A DNA stretch of 64,000 bases from contig QANY01008049.1 in NCBI GenBank assembly GCA_003255025.1, positions 124,001-188,000 of the forward strand, in the 5' to 3' direction. The position numbers and the translations under genes are program-made. How positions within the stretch are numbered: the first letter of the stretch is position 1; every line of letters begins with the position of its first letter. Shown here piece by piece: positions 46,915-57,045 of the stretch. The DNA comes from Datisca glomerata (Eukaryota; Streptophyta; Magnoliopsida; Cucurbitales; Datiscaceae). The notes beneath the pieces are model-generated. The model was not told the DNA's origin and ran no database searches. It was given only the letters and a program-made list of their open reading frames with translations.

Positions 46915-47395
46915 CACCTTGATCACAAAATGCTCATATTGAAAACCTCACTAAAGGTCACGCCCAACTGAGGCCTCCTACTCATCCAAGATGATCTGGG
47001 GAAAAGACCCCCAATAGGGCAAGAGGACTATGGCAATAATTAGTGGCACCCGAGATCATAAAATTCTAAGATGGAAGAGCTCACCAAATGCCACAATTCG
47101 TTAAGGCCTCCTACTCACCTAAGATGACTAGGGAAAAGACCCTACATGGGTAAAAGGGCCATGACAATATTACGTGGCACTCGAGATGATAGAATATTCA
47201 GATGGACGACCTCACTAAAGGCCACGAACGACATAGGCCACTTACTTACCCAAGACGACCCGGAGAAAGGCCCTACATAGGGCAAATGAACGACAACAGT
47301 ATTTCGTTGCATCCGAGATTATGAGAATTCTTGGACAAAAAAACTCACCTTAGGGCATGACCAGCTAGTTCCCTCCACTCATCCGAGATGGTAAC
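46915..47395 (+). repeat. 131-132 bp tandem repeats in the Tat 3' region
   Basis: Units start with CACC(T/C)(T/G)(G/A)GAT(C/G)AT-like sequence at 46915, 47047, 47178 and 47310. Each has a CTCAC(T/C)(A/T)AA block, a TACTCA(T/C)C...AAGA block and GGAAAAGACCC. Such arrays upstream of the 3' LTR are known in Tat/Ogre elements. Confidence 0.8.
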
Positions 47396-47679
47396 GGTTT
47401 ACGATCTTACCTATCGGCGTGAAATGTGTTGTGATACGCAAGAAATCAAGCACGAACAATGATATCATAAACTATTACAGAAAGATATTGAAAGAAGAAA
47501 AGAGAGCATCCATTCACATTGATAAGGTAAAGGTGAATGCCTTGAACAAAATTCCAAGTTTCAAAGTTGCAAGAATTGAAAAATCAATATATATTTCAAG
47601 TTTTGAAGGGTACACACGGCTAAAAATTGCTTATCAGAAAGACCCTCAAAGAACTCAAGGCATCGATAGGTGCTAGGGC

Positions 47680-49162
47680 TCAAACATCAGCCCCAGCCAT
47701 AACAATAGTGTCAGTAAAGACATGTTATATGTGAAACCGCTCGAAGTTGTCCTAAATCCAGATGATCGGCCTCCTCAGATATAAGGCTACCACCAACATC
47801 CGTCTCTGCAATCTCATCCTCCTGGTGCTCAGTCTCGTCGGTCTTGTTCGCCGAAGAAGAAATGGGCTCCATTGGTAAGCCTGCCTAACCTTGACCTCAG
47901 GCTTCATCTTTCTCTGATAATCAATAAAGCCAACGTTTCATTCATCCAGCGCCTCCTTGTGAGCAGCCTTGAACACCGCTTGAAGCATGCAATGAGCCGT
48001 CTCCAATGTCTCGTACTGAGCCTTTAACTTGTCACACTCTTGGGTCACCTTCCTCAAAGACCTCTCCTGAGATAAGAGATTGGACCTGATACGGTAACCC
48101 TCTTATTCAGCTCCTCAAATGCAAGCTTGTGTAGATCAGATTTGGCAACCTCCAACTCATTGGCCTTGTTGTCATACCTAAGCTTCATGAATGTGACCTT
48201 CCTCATAGCCATGGACACGACTTATGCAGATTTAGAATAGAAAGAAGATCATAGTCAAATCGTTACATTCAGTAAATAAAAATTAACTTAGACAAAAAAC
48301 CAAAAGGGAACTTATGTATATCGAATGAGCAAAAGACTCTTTGGCAAGCTCCTCAGATAACATCCTTCACAATGGCCCAGTCATGAGGGGTGAGGAGCTA
48401 CTTAGACACATCAATAGCCAAAGAATCTGGGTATGCAAGATGGGTCCCACGGTAGAGCAATAGATCTTAGATCACTTTGACAGATCACTTCCATTGAATC
48501 TTTCTGAGCGCTCTTCTCTAGCGGATGGGAGGAGATAAGGCCTTTCCATGGGATGATAAGGAGGAGACTTGGACACTGAAGCCCCCTTCCTTGTTCTTGG
48601 CCTTGATCATCCTATTCATCTCCTCCATGAGAAGCTTTACTTCCATACTAGCTAGAATCATCAAACTTGTATTTTCTCTCTAGTGGAGTCAATGGTTTAG
48701 TGACAATAAACTTAAGATCTGACCTGTACAGATAACATATTATTAACCTAAGTAAAATAATGTTATCTACATTGTCAGATAAATAAAAAGTGATACCCAT
48801 AAAGAAATCTACAACGTCCCTCCATAGAATTGTGGCCCTTAGATTCCTCTCGATCTAGATCTGGTCGATCCTCTTGTCCGGGTATGCACAACGGAGATGT
48901 TGGGACTCGATGCATCCTCGATCATAGAAACGAGACAATTGGAGTCAATAGCTACAAAAAAAATGAGCGATGCATTAATACAATATAAGATAAATATAAT
49001 CAAGTTAAAATTTGTCTTTATTCTACCTAGAGTCCCCAACTAGTTTGCACTCTAATAATATGGGGGGCCTCACTTTCCTAAAGCTAAGGGGAACTTATCT
49101 AGGGTAAATTTCCATTCTCTATGGATGAAAAATTCATATTTTTCCAGTACTTGTTGCTAGTA
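47680..49162 (-). pseudogene. Antisense extra ORF of Tat element, distal part (coiled coil)
   Basis: On the minus strand, text such as AMRKVTFMKLRYDNKANELE and RKVTQECDKLKAQYETLE (48190-48000) forms heptad-like, Leu/Lys/Glu-rich segments typical of the coiled-coil tail of Transposase_28-type antisense proteins in plant Gypsy elements. Stops and possible introns interrupt it. It is the downstream half of the ORF whose start lies beyond the hAT insertion at 50287-50660. Confidence 0.5.
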
Positions 49163-49170
49163 GATTTAGG

Positions 49171-50278
49171 TAGGGGTGAACAAAAAGTTACCTAATCGAC
49201 CGATCCGGACCAAATCGAACTGAAAATGGTCGGTTTAGTAAGTTCTATAGGAACCCTCTGTTCGGCTCAGTTCGAGAGAAATGACGAATTGAAGTTTCGG
49301 TTCGGTTAAAAAATTTCTGAGTTTTTGAACCGAACCGAACCATATCTTAAATAGTAAAAAGATGTCATTTTATACCCCTAAACAATTTCTCAATTAATCT
49401 GCCTAATACGCTGCCATTTCATCCTCTATCCCTTAGCTCATAACCTGAAAGTGAGATTAGGGTTATTTCATCATTTGCCTTCCTCTTCCATCGAAGCAAA
49501 TATTACGTCTGCAAGCCTAGTGTGTTACTATTTTCTCCTCTAATGGCATCTACCAGTGCATTCTCCTTTCTCATTCTTCCCTTCTTGCTTCTCCTTTCTC
49601 CTTCTTCCCTTTTTGCTTCTTTCTCTTTCCTCCCTTCTTTGTTCTCCTTATTCCATCTCCCTTCTGCGACTGTTTAAGAACTGTGAAGCGACTGCGTTAG
49701 TGGGTCTCTACATTGTGATTTATTGTTTGTTCATTCCTTCTGGTCGATTGTCTTCTCCTTACTCCTTTCTCATTCGTTCCTTCTCCGCGTCTCTGCATGT
49801 GTAATTTTTTAATGCAATTTATGTTTATTCATTTTCTTTAATTAATCTATATTTCTTGGTTGTAATTTTCTTATTCGTTTAGATTTTTGTTTAGGGTTTT
49901 TTATTTGGATGGTATGCGATTAGGGCTCGTTTTGCTCTTACTAATATTTTCAGTTTAAGCTTCATTACTTCTTTGTTTTTCTCCTTCTTCATTCCTTCAT
50001 GGTTTTGCTCGTTAGTAATGTTTTTTTACTTATTTTCATTTTTCAGGCTTTGCTCATTATTTTTGTGTAGATTTACTAATTTTTGTTTGATTGTACTAAT
50101 ATTCTGCATTTTGTTTTGCTCGTTCCGAACCGCTTAACGGACCGAGCTGAACCATAAAACATGATTCGGTTCGGTTTATAAGAGTTTTACGGTTCAGTTT
50201 GGTTCAGTTTTGTATATAGCTGAACCGTAAGAGATTTTCTTGCTAAAAATCGACCGAACTGAATCGTGAGCACCCCTA
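49171..50278. mobile_element. Non-autonomous hAT-type element with 8 bp target duplication
   Basis: Terminal inverted repeats TAGGGGTG...CACCCCTA are flanked by perfect 8 bp duplications GATTTAGG at 49163-49170 and 50279-50286. Eight-base duplication and this terminus are diagnostic of hAT. Subterminal regions are dense in CGGTTCGGTT and its inverse (49288-49340 alone forms a large inverted repeat; also 50128-50225). The interior (about 49400-50050) has a pyrimidine-rich leader-like tract and no transposase. It splits the antisense ORF of the host element. Confidence 0.9.
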
Positions 50279-50286
50279 GATTTAGG

Positions 50287-50660
50287 TCGGACATTAAGGA
50301 AATAACGACTACGAGAGTCAGCATGCTCGACCATTAAGTATAGGCTCTTCAAAAACTGATCACAATATAATTCTTCTACCCGAGGACCAAGAACCCAAGA
50401 GTCACCCTCATGACATGGAAAACAACTGAGTGGTGCAATATTATACAAATTAAAAGCCACTCTTATGAGTTTAGGAAGTGGAAATATAAGTTTAAACCTC
50501 AAAGAATACTCATACTATGCTTGGATTCATGAGGTAGCCGCAACTCAACTAACTAGTGATACCATACTCAACTTGATACCTGTCTAGGCAAGACTCGGAC
50601 AAAATATTGGTGGGAAATTGGGAAGAACTAGTTCCCTATAGAGAGGGCGAACAAACCTAA
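50287..50660 (-). pseudogene. Antisense extra ORF of Tat element, proximal part (Transposase_28-like)
   Basis: Open on the minus strand from 50502. It reads LIFPLPKLIRVAFNLYNIAP, which follows the 'G-x-x-F/L-P-L-x-x-F-V-R-x-x-L-x-x-Y-x-x-A-P' start of the 'putative gypsy type transposon' family (Transposase_28), then LYLMVEHADSRSRYFLNVRP. Position (between pol and 3' LTR) and antisense orientation agree with extra ORFs described for the Tat lineage. Function in the family is unknown. Confidence 0.55.
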
Positions 50661-50891
50661 CCTTTGATAGCCTTGGACGTGCTCAAATCAGCGGACAATA
50701 AATGATACCAAGAGGCTTGCCACTGTGTTTCTAGCTCGCCTCCTCGACCAAAGCCTCAGACCCGTTGACATTGACCGAAGCATCAGAACCGCTGACACTG
50801 ATGGGAAAAAGTCAGATCATGGAAGGCTTGGCACCATGCAATGACTCTGAACTTCAAGAGTCACTAGCTAATTTATAAAAGAGAAGTGAGA

Positions 50892-50985
50892 TGCGTGATT
50901 GTAGCCTGTTGAAGAAATCGGTGAGAGGCGTGATTGTAGCCTGTTGAAGAAATCGGTGAGAGGCGTGATTGGTGCCTGTCAAATC
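50892..50985. repeat. 35 bp tandem repeat, 2.5 copies
   Basis: GCGTGATTGTAGCCTGTTG with following AAGAAATCGGTGAGAG repeats at a 35-base period; two copies are near identical and a third is partial. Confidence 0.85.
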
Positions 50986-51269
50986 AACTGATTGTAAAGG
51001 CTTGATCTTCACCTGTGAAAAAAGGATCGTGATTCGAGTAAAAAATTCAAGGAGGAGCCTTAGAGCTTGGACGTAGGCAAGGTGTGTCAAACCACATAAA
51101 AATCATTATGTTCTATTCTTCTTCTTCTCTTATCTCTTTACTTTTTCATTCCACACGATTAGTTAATCTCTTTATATATATTACTCTTATTGATTCATTA
51201 TAATTATTATTGGAGATTATTCGTTCTTAAAACTCAAATCATAAAACACACACCCGTTCTAACCCCTAA

Positions 51270-52240
51270 CAAGAGGGATAGTGAAGACTGTTCTGATGGT
51301 GACAAGTTTTACCATAGATAAAAATGTTTCTACAAAATCAAGACTAGGGATTTGATGGAACCATTTTACCACTAGTCTTGCTTTATACCTATGTATAAAT
51401 CCATATGAGTTTTGTTTGAGCTTGAAAACCTACTTATTACCCCACTTATTAACCACATTGTTCATAAAGGGATGAAAAGGAACCAACGTCTGTGTGTTAT
51501 TAAGTTGCAATCTTGAGAGCTTTGCCTGTATAGATTGAAACCACTCGGGATGAACAAGAGCTTCCTTAGCTGAAGTAGGTTTGAGAGAGATAAACACTGA
51601 GGTAGTAGATTAAACATTTGATTTAAAAGTAACCTATTTTTGGCTTGGCAACCATGGGATAAGTGCTTTAGGGTATAGGTGGTGGTGACAACGATATATG
51701 TATGGAGTCTAAGGGGGGAGGTGAAGGGGTGCTTAAAATAAGAGGGGGTTGTGTAAGAGTTGACCTATTACCTACGATGGTGTTGAGGAAGATGGACTTG
51801 GTAGAGCTGAATGTGTAGTAGAATAGCTTGAAGGTGGACCTAAAAAGGGAAAAAAAGGAACAATAAAGGAAGTAATGGAGTATGTGAAGCGGTAGTGATA
51901 GAGGTGTGAGTTGTGAAAAAAACTAGTCTTAAAAGGGTAACAATTTTCATTAAGGTAACAGGAATAGTTGTACATATTTTTCCAGAAAGATGTAAACACA
52001 TGTAACCTTTGTGCACAGTAGACTATCCAATAAACAAACAGAGTGTTTACCACCTGAAATATAGTTTTTACTGATTTTAAGGTTTAAGATAGGAATAACA
52101 GGCACATCCAAACACTTAATGGAAGGAGTATGTTGATGGTGTTTACACATGCTCACATATGTCAGCCATATTTGATGTTGCAAGTAAATACATATTCTAC
52201 AAATATAATACCATGTATAAATCAAAGCGAGGTCCAACCC
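51270..52240 (-). pseudogene. Ty1/Copia fragment (integrase C-term to RT start)
   Basis: Read right to left. At about 52125-52010 it has KCLDVPVIPILNLKISKNY and KHSVCLLD, the degraded 'FGCxCFPxL...KSxxCVFLGY' integrase tail. Around 51960 comes the linker NENCYPFKTSF. At about 51500-51300 comes RT start TLVPFHPFMNNVVNKW, RYKARLVVKWFHQIPSLDF and VETF. Stops are present. It ends inside RT, and no LTRs are found. It lies inside the Tat element, so it is a nested truncated insertion. Confidence 0.75.
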
Positions 52241-53166
52241 ACCAGAGCATCACAAAAAAAAATCAACTTTTCTATAGCCATAAAACCTGTATTGAAGGAA
52301 AACTCTAAGCACATTATAAACTCCCAGATGCAGCAAGATGATGGTTAAAAAGATAGTACTAACCTCTCGAGCAAGAAGAGCATGTTGTAGCAACCTAGCA
52401 TGCTGGAGAAACTCTCACTTTAATGGAGGCGTGCAAAGGAGGAGAAGCCAAAGATTTGGAAAATGGGAGACATCAAATGTCGTTGAAGAAGAAGAATGGA
52501 AAAGGTAGTTTAAAAAGTTTATTTTTTGAAGTGGATGGCTAGATCAACCCAAAAACTCAACGGTATAAATTATATAGATTAAAAGACCTTTTTGTAAGTG
52601 GTGCAAACACGTGAAGCCCCTCCATTTAACCCACGACATGTGGTGCAACCTAGAATCACACCCCAAGGCATGACAAGGCATGATATACTCGGTCATGATG
52701 CATATGCTTGGGCACATACGCTATGTCATTATGGCTACGAATAGACATGATGCCTACGCTCGGGCATCGTGCGCCCCACTTATCACTCACTCAAACATGG
52801 TGCACCCAAATGTCATATGCTTGAACATAGTGCCCAAAAAATCATTCGCTTCGATGTGATGCGCCAGGATAGCGTAAGCACGGACAATGTGTGCGCGTCG
52901 TCATATGCTCAGACACTTGATATATACTTGGCACCAACAAAATTATGTGATACACACACTTTGTTATGTGTGAGACTTGTGATGCCCATGAGTGATAGAG
53001 GCTATCAAATTCACCCTATCTGATCACATAATTTCTCAAACCTAAGGCTGCAACACCTGTGAACCCAAAGCCTAGGAAATACAGGCAGAGTATCCGAAAT
53101 CCTCTACCCACCAGAGTATACTTTCCAACCTACGCTACGCTTCATAATTGAGAAGTCGGGACAAAC
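52241..53166. other. Tat 3' region with degenerate short repeats
   Basis: Between 52684 and 52930 a motif like ATGCTCGGACATGGTGCG recurs about eight times at roughly 30-base spacing, strongly diverged. The rest is AT-rich with no gene. It leads directly into the 3' LTR, whose boundary is preceded by a weak GAAGTCGGGACAAAC tract. Confidence 0.5.
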
Positions 53167-53986
53167 TGTGGAGGATAAAAATTTATTGGGCCGAGGCCCA
53201 ATATCCAATTTATGGCTTACAGGCACGGCCCAATACATCTTCATCAAGATATAACCATGATTAAGCTTAAACCAATACTCTCTGTCTTAGGCCAAGGTCT
53301 AAACAGACGAAGCCTTTTACGTCCAGGTCACCATGATGGTCAAGGTCCTAATAACACCTTTACAACTGAGGCCACCGTGATGCTGAGGTCCTACGGACAC
53401 CTTTATGACCGAGGTCACAAGATGATTGAGGTCCCCCTTAAACATCTAAGGCTGAGGACACGGGAGATGGATGAGGTCCAACCCACATCCTTACAACTGA
53501 GGTCGCCAAGAAGATCGATGTTCTCCTATGTCCTTGACAAAGGATACCAACAATGGACGAGGTCCATCTACAGACACAGTGTAGACATGATAACCCACTA
53601 TACAAGAAAACACCACCTAATAAATATCTCTCCAAGGAACGCTCCCATAATTGAAACTGAGTCATATAAGGAATCTCCAAAATTATGAAAATTCTTCATG
53701 AATAGTTTCCTTCCTTATTCGTATAAGGACACATGTAACATGGATGAATGATCCACTAAAGAACGTTATATATAGATTCAGCCTCTCATTCATATAGGTA
53801 TGCCTTCTCTTCGTGTCTAATTCATCTCCTAAAAAATATTTATTGATTTTATCGTTGGAGTGTATTAGGGTGGGCTGAAAATAGTGTCGTAATAATACTT
53901 CGTCGATCTTCTTTCTTGCAAGTTCTTGAGCTCGTCATTAAATGACGTGAAACATCATAGTTGACCGTAGGTTCTTAGCATCTGTA
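53167..53986 (+). repeat. 3' LTR of Tat-type element
   Basis: Starts TGTGGAGGATAAAAATT and ends AGCATCTGTA, followed by the GTAAT duplication. About 120 bases longer than the 5' LTR, mainly through extra GAGGTC-type units near 53330-53500. Shares TGAGTCATATAAGGAATCTC with the 5' LTR. The 158-codon open frame within it is not a gene. Confidence 0.8.
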
Positions 53987-54088
53987 GTAATTATTAAAAG
54001 TTGGATCATTATATATTATGATTTATCTAATAAGTTAGGGTTGATACGCTCATGATATGTTGTAAAATGATAACCAAATGTTCATAAT

Positions 54089-54360
54089 ATATCACTACTA
54101 CTTATAAATGGGGCTTAGGGGGGAGAAACATTGTCGGAGACAAATTGCCCTTACTATCATATGAACTTCTAAATTGATATGTCTTTTGGTATTCTCTCTA
54201 CCTAAATTATATTAGTTGTTAATAATTGACATGATAGATGTGATTTTAGTACAGAGAATAAAAAAAAATTATCAATTTAGAATTTCATATAATAATAAGG
54301 GCAATTTGTGTCCAAAAATAATTCTCTTCTTTATGCTCCATTTAGAAGTAGTAGTGATAT
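54089..54360. mobile_element. Fold-back MITE-like element
   Basis: The ends ATATCACTACTACTT (left) and the inverse AAGTAGTAGTGATAT (right) match, and the arms match further inward (ACAAATTGCCCTTA, then CTAAATTGATA) over roughly 110-120 bases each. The whole could fold into one hairpin. No clear target duplication, so superfamily is uncertain. Confidence 0.75.
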
Positions 54361-54485
54361 TAGTTGTGAAAAATTAATAGAAAACTTAGTTTAAATCGAT
54401 TGAATTTTGTTTAAGAATTGGATAAATGAATAATTTGATATTGAAATAATATTTTAAATCCCTTTCTACATTTTTATGTCTATAG

Positions 54486-54720
54486 TATATATAAATAGGG
54501 TTAAGATGGGAAAATATTTTTCGATACATGTCCTAACTATTATATGAAATTCTGAGTTGATAAGTCTCCTAATATTCTCTCTACTGAAATCATATTGCTA
54601 TTCTAATTATTAAAAATATATGAGTTGTGAAAAATTCAGAGAAAAATTAGTTTAAATAGATCGAATTATATCAAATAATTATATAATTGAATAATTTAAC
54701 ATTGAAATTAATATTTTTTT
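54486..54720. repeat. Related MITE arm with flanking sequence duplicated
   Basis: TATAAATAGGGTTAAGATGG, CCTAACTATTATATGAAATT and CTAATATTCTCTCTAC echo one arm of the fold-back element at 54089. Downstream TTGTGAAAAATT...TTAGTTTAAAT echoes 54364-54400, so the duplication includes flanking bases. Confidence 0.55.
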
Positions 54721-56655
54721 TTACCTTTCTGAGGGAATAAAATCCATCAACAAAATAACAATAAGAAAACTAATTAATAAGAGTCAATATAAACTCCAAA
54801 TCAAAACACGAGGAGGGAATTACATCAAACCAAATACAGCAATAAATCGAAGCCGATGTCACCTTCACGATACGATCAACAACTAAATTACAATATTAAC
54901 TCTCTATAGCAACACAAAATATTTAACAAAAAACATCATCAACTTTCAATAGATTGAATTCTTAGTATTTGACGTAACAAGTCAGAAGATGATCAAACAC
55001 TTTTATTGTGTAGTCCTATTTGTTTATTTGTATGTATTATTTATTGTTAGTTTTTTCAACACGTATAACGCCTATACAATTGACTTGTACAACTAAATGG
55101 AGGGTTTTTGCTCTTTTCGTCCTCTATCAAAAAAAAAAATGCAAAGAGATTTTTCTACTCGACAATGCTGAGTGGAGAGGTCCCTTATCTTTTCGAAACA
55201 AAACCCTTTTCCCATTCTTTCCCTTTTTACATCTCTTTACTTTGTCAAGCCTAGCTTACCTCAAAACAATTCATAATTCTTCGTGTCCATAATTTAATCA
55301 ATTTTGCAAATTTTTCGTTGGTTTTTCTATTTACTATTTTTTTAAAGATATGTGAAATCTCATTTTCGCAAGACCAATTATAGAATCACTTCCTCTAATA
55401 AGATAGCTCCAAATCTTGTTAAGTTATTAGGAGATAATTTAAAAGAAGGAAAACAATGAAAGAAAATTTCTAAAGTAACAATTAAAAGGAAAATAATAAT
55501 AAAATAAATAGAATAAGGAGAAAAAATGAAGAAAAATTATAAAGTAACAAATATTTATCTTAACACAATGTTAATATTCCAGCCGAACTAAATAATGGAA
55601 ACAAACATCTTTACGTTTTTTTTCCTTCCTCTTACAGCTTCTATAATCCAAACAAAACCTAAATTTACAATTATGCTTAAAAATCCTTAAAATTTCACTA
55701 CACAGGTCGTAGTTCCTTTTATTGGCTTAAATCTTTTAACATGCATAGTTCACTTTAATTCACCTAACATTTAGTGTCTATTATCAGGTATATTCTAGTT
55801 AATTAAGAGGCAAGAAGGATTACGAAGAATCAACAAGAGAATTATCTTAACCTAAAATTCTCTTTTAAGATTGTAACAAGTTGTTCTTTTGTCGCTTTTG
55901 TCAAATGGCACACTGAACAAGTTAGAGAAGGTCCAACTTGGGGGCGATACCAAATCACCCACTGAGATTATATGACATAATCAATTAGAGATTTTTAGCC
56001 ATTAATTAAGCTTAAATTGGATATCCTTTTAGTCAAACTATGACTTTAGTCCCGTACAACCATATTACTTATATCCCCGAAATTGTGCTCTTCCGTGTGA
56101 TAAAACTATATTTGCACAAGCGACTCTCTTGAGATAAGTAAATATACTAGGATCACGTTTTGAACAAATTATTTAGCTATACATGTGAATATTGTCTGTG
56201 GTACGTTGTGTATAGTCAATTTCTGCGTTATATAAAATAATTTCTTCTACTTTTTTTATTGAATCACAGTCCTAGAGCATGCTAACATTGCTCCTCAGAG
56301 CAACCAAGATGCAAGATAACATTGATCGTCTTCTTCAACTCAGTCATGCATGCAGCCAATCTCCAACACATCTTAGTCATTACTGCACAACAATCAGCAT
56401 CGATAGGGTTAAAGGCAGCCTACTCAGCAGACTCATCAGTTGTCATAGCGTCCATGCCGAGCTCACCATTTCATTTACAATCATAGCTCATTGCTGCTCA
56501 ATGATTGGTTTCTCTCAAATCTAGCTCACCCAGTCATCTTCCGACAACATTTTATTCTTCTATTTTCATCATTTAGTTTAACTATTTTTATTCTTCTCTT
56601 TTATTAGCTGCCCATTTTTGGCAAACCAAGAAAAGGGAAAATTAGGAAAAGGGAA
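54721..56655. other. Unassigned AT-rich stretch
   Basis: Short open frames (up to 90 codons at 55020-55292 and 81 at 56279-56524) lack recognisable motifs. No RNA gene or transposon end found. Confidence 0.4.
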
Positions 56656-57017
56656 TGTTAAGATAACACCTTAGCATGTTAATGATCATCTAAATTCTGT
56701 ATTTAAACATGTCAAGGATGACCTCTTTGATTGAGCAAAGAGAGATCACCTAGGCAGTTTGACAGTAAGCCATTACTGTTAAACTTATATGAGCCAACTA
56801 ATTTCAGATCAATTAGTCTCCTTCCCTTTCTGTTATAGCTGTGTTCACTGTGTAACGGACTCATGTGTATGAATGCTAAGAGAGTATAAAAGCTAATGAG
56901 TAATCATTGCCTCAGTAATGTTCAATACTAAGTGCTTCTTGAATTCTTCTTCTTCGATCTTGTTTCTTTCTCAACTTAGTCATAGCTGATTTCATGACTT
57001 CTTCTTTTAGTGTTTCA
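56656..57017 (+). repeat. 5' LTR of deleted Copia element
   Basis: 362 bases, with the promoter-like TATAAAAG at 56885-56892. Confidence 0.88.
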
Positions 57018-57029
57018 TGGTATCAGAGT
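57018..57029 (+). other. Primer-binding site of deleted Copia element
   Basis: TGGTATCAGAGT directly after the LTR; matches the initiator-Met tRNA complement except the last base. Confidence 0.85.
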
Positions 57030-57045
57030 TATAGAGACTCGCCTC

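Larger units (their letters stand above)
37370..53986 (+). mobile_element. Tat-lineage Ty3/Gypsy element, enlarged by nested insertions
   Basis: LTRs at 37370-38068 and 53167-53986 share sequence over most of their length, and the flanking 5-mers are identical: GTAAT at 37365-37369 and 53987-53991. Between them, left to right: primer-binding site, gag, protease, RT, then a nested LTR element (41237-46820), 3'-region tandem repeats, an antisense ORF split by a hAT element (49171-50278), and a Copia fragment. Removing the insertions leaves roughly 9 kb. RNase H and integrase are missing, lost near the LARD insertion. Antisense extra ORFs and 3' tandem repeats are established features of Tat-lineage elements. 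Confidence 0.75.

Noticed and set aside
53212..53688. 158-codon plus-strand frame
   Set aside because: Falls wholly inside the Tat 3' LTR and over its GAGGTC repeats; the matching part of the 5' LTR is not open.
54346..54360. GTAGTAGTG as another CACTA terminus
   Set aside because: It is the right arm of the fold-back element (ATATCACTACTACTT inverse) and lacks CACTA subterminal repeats.
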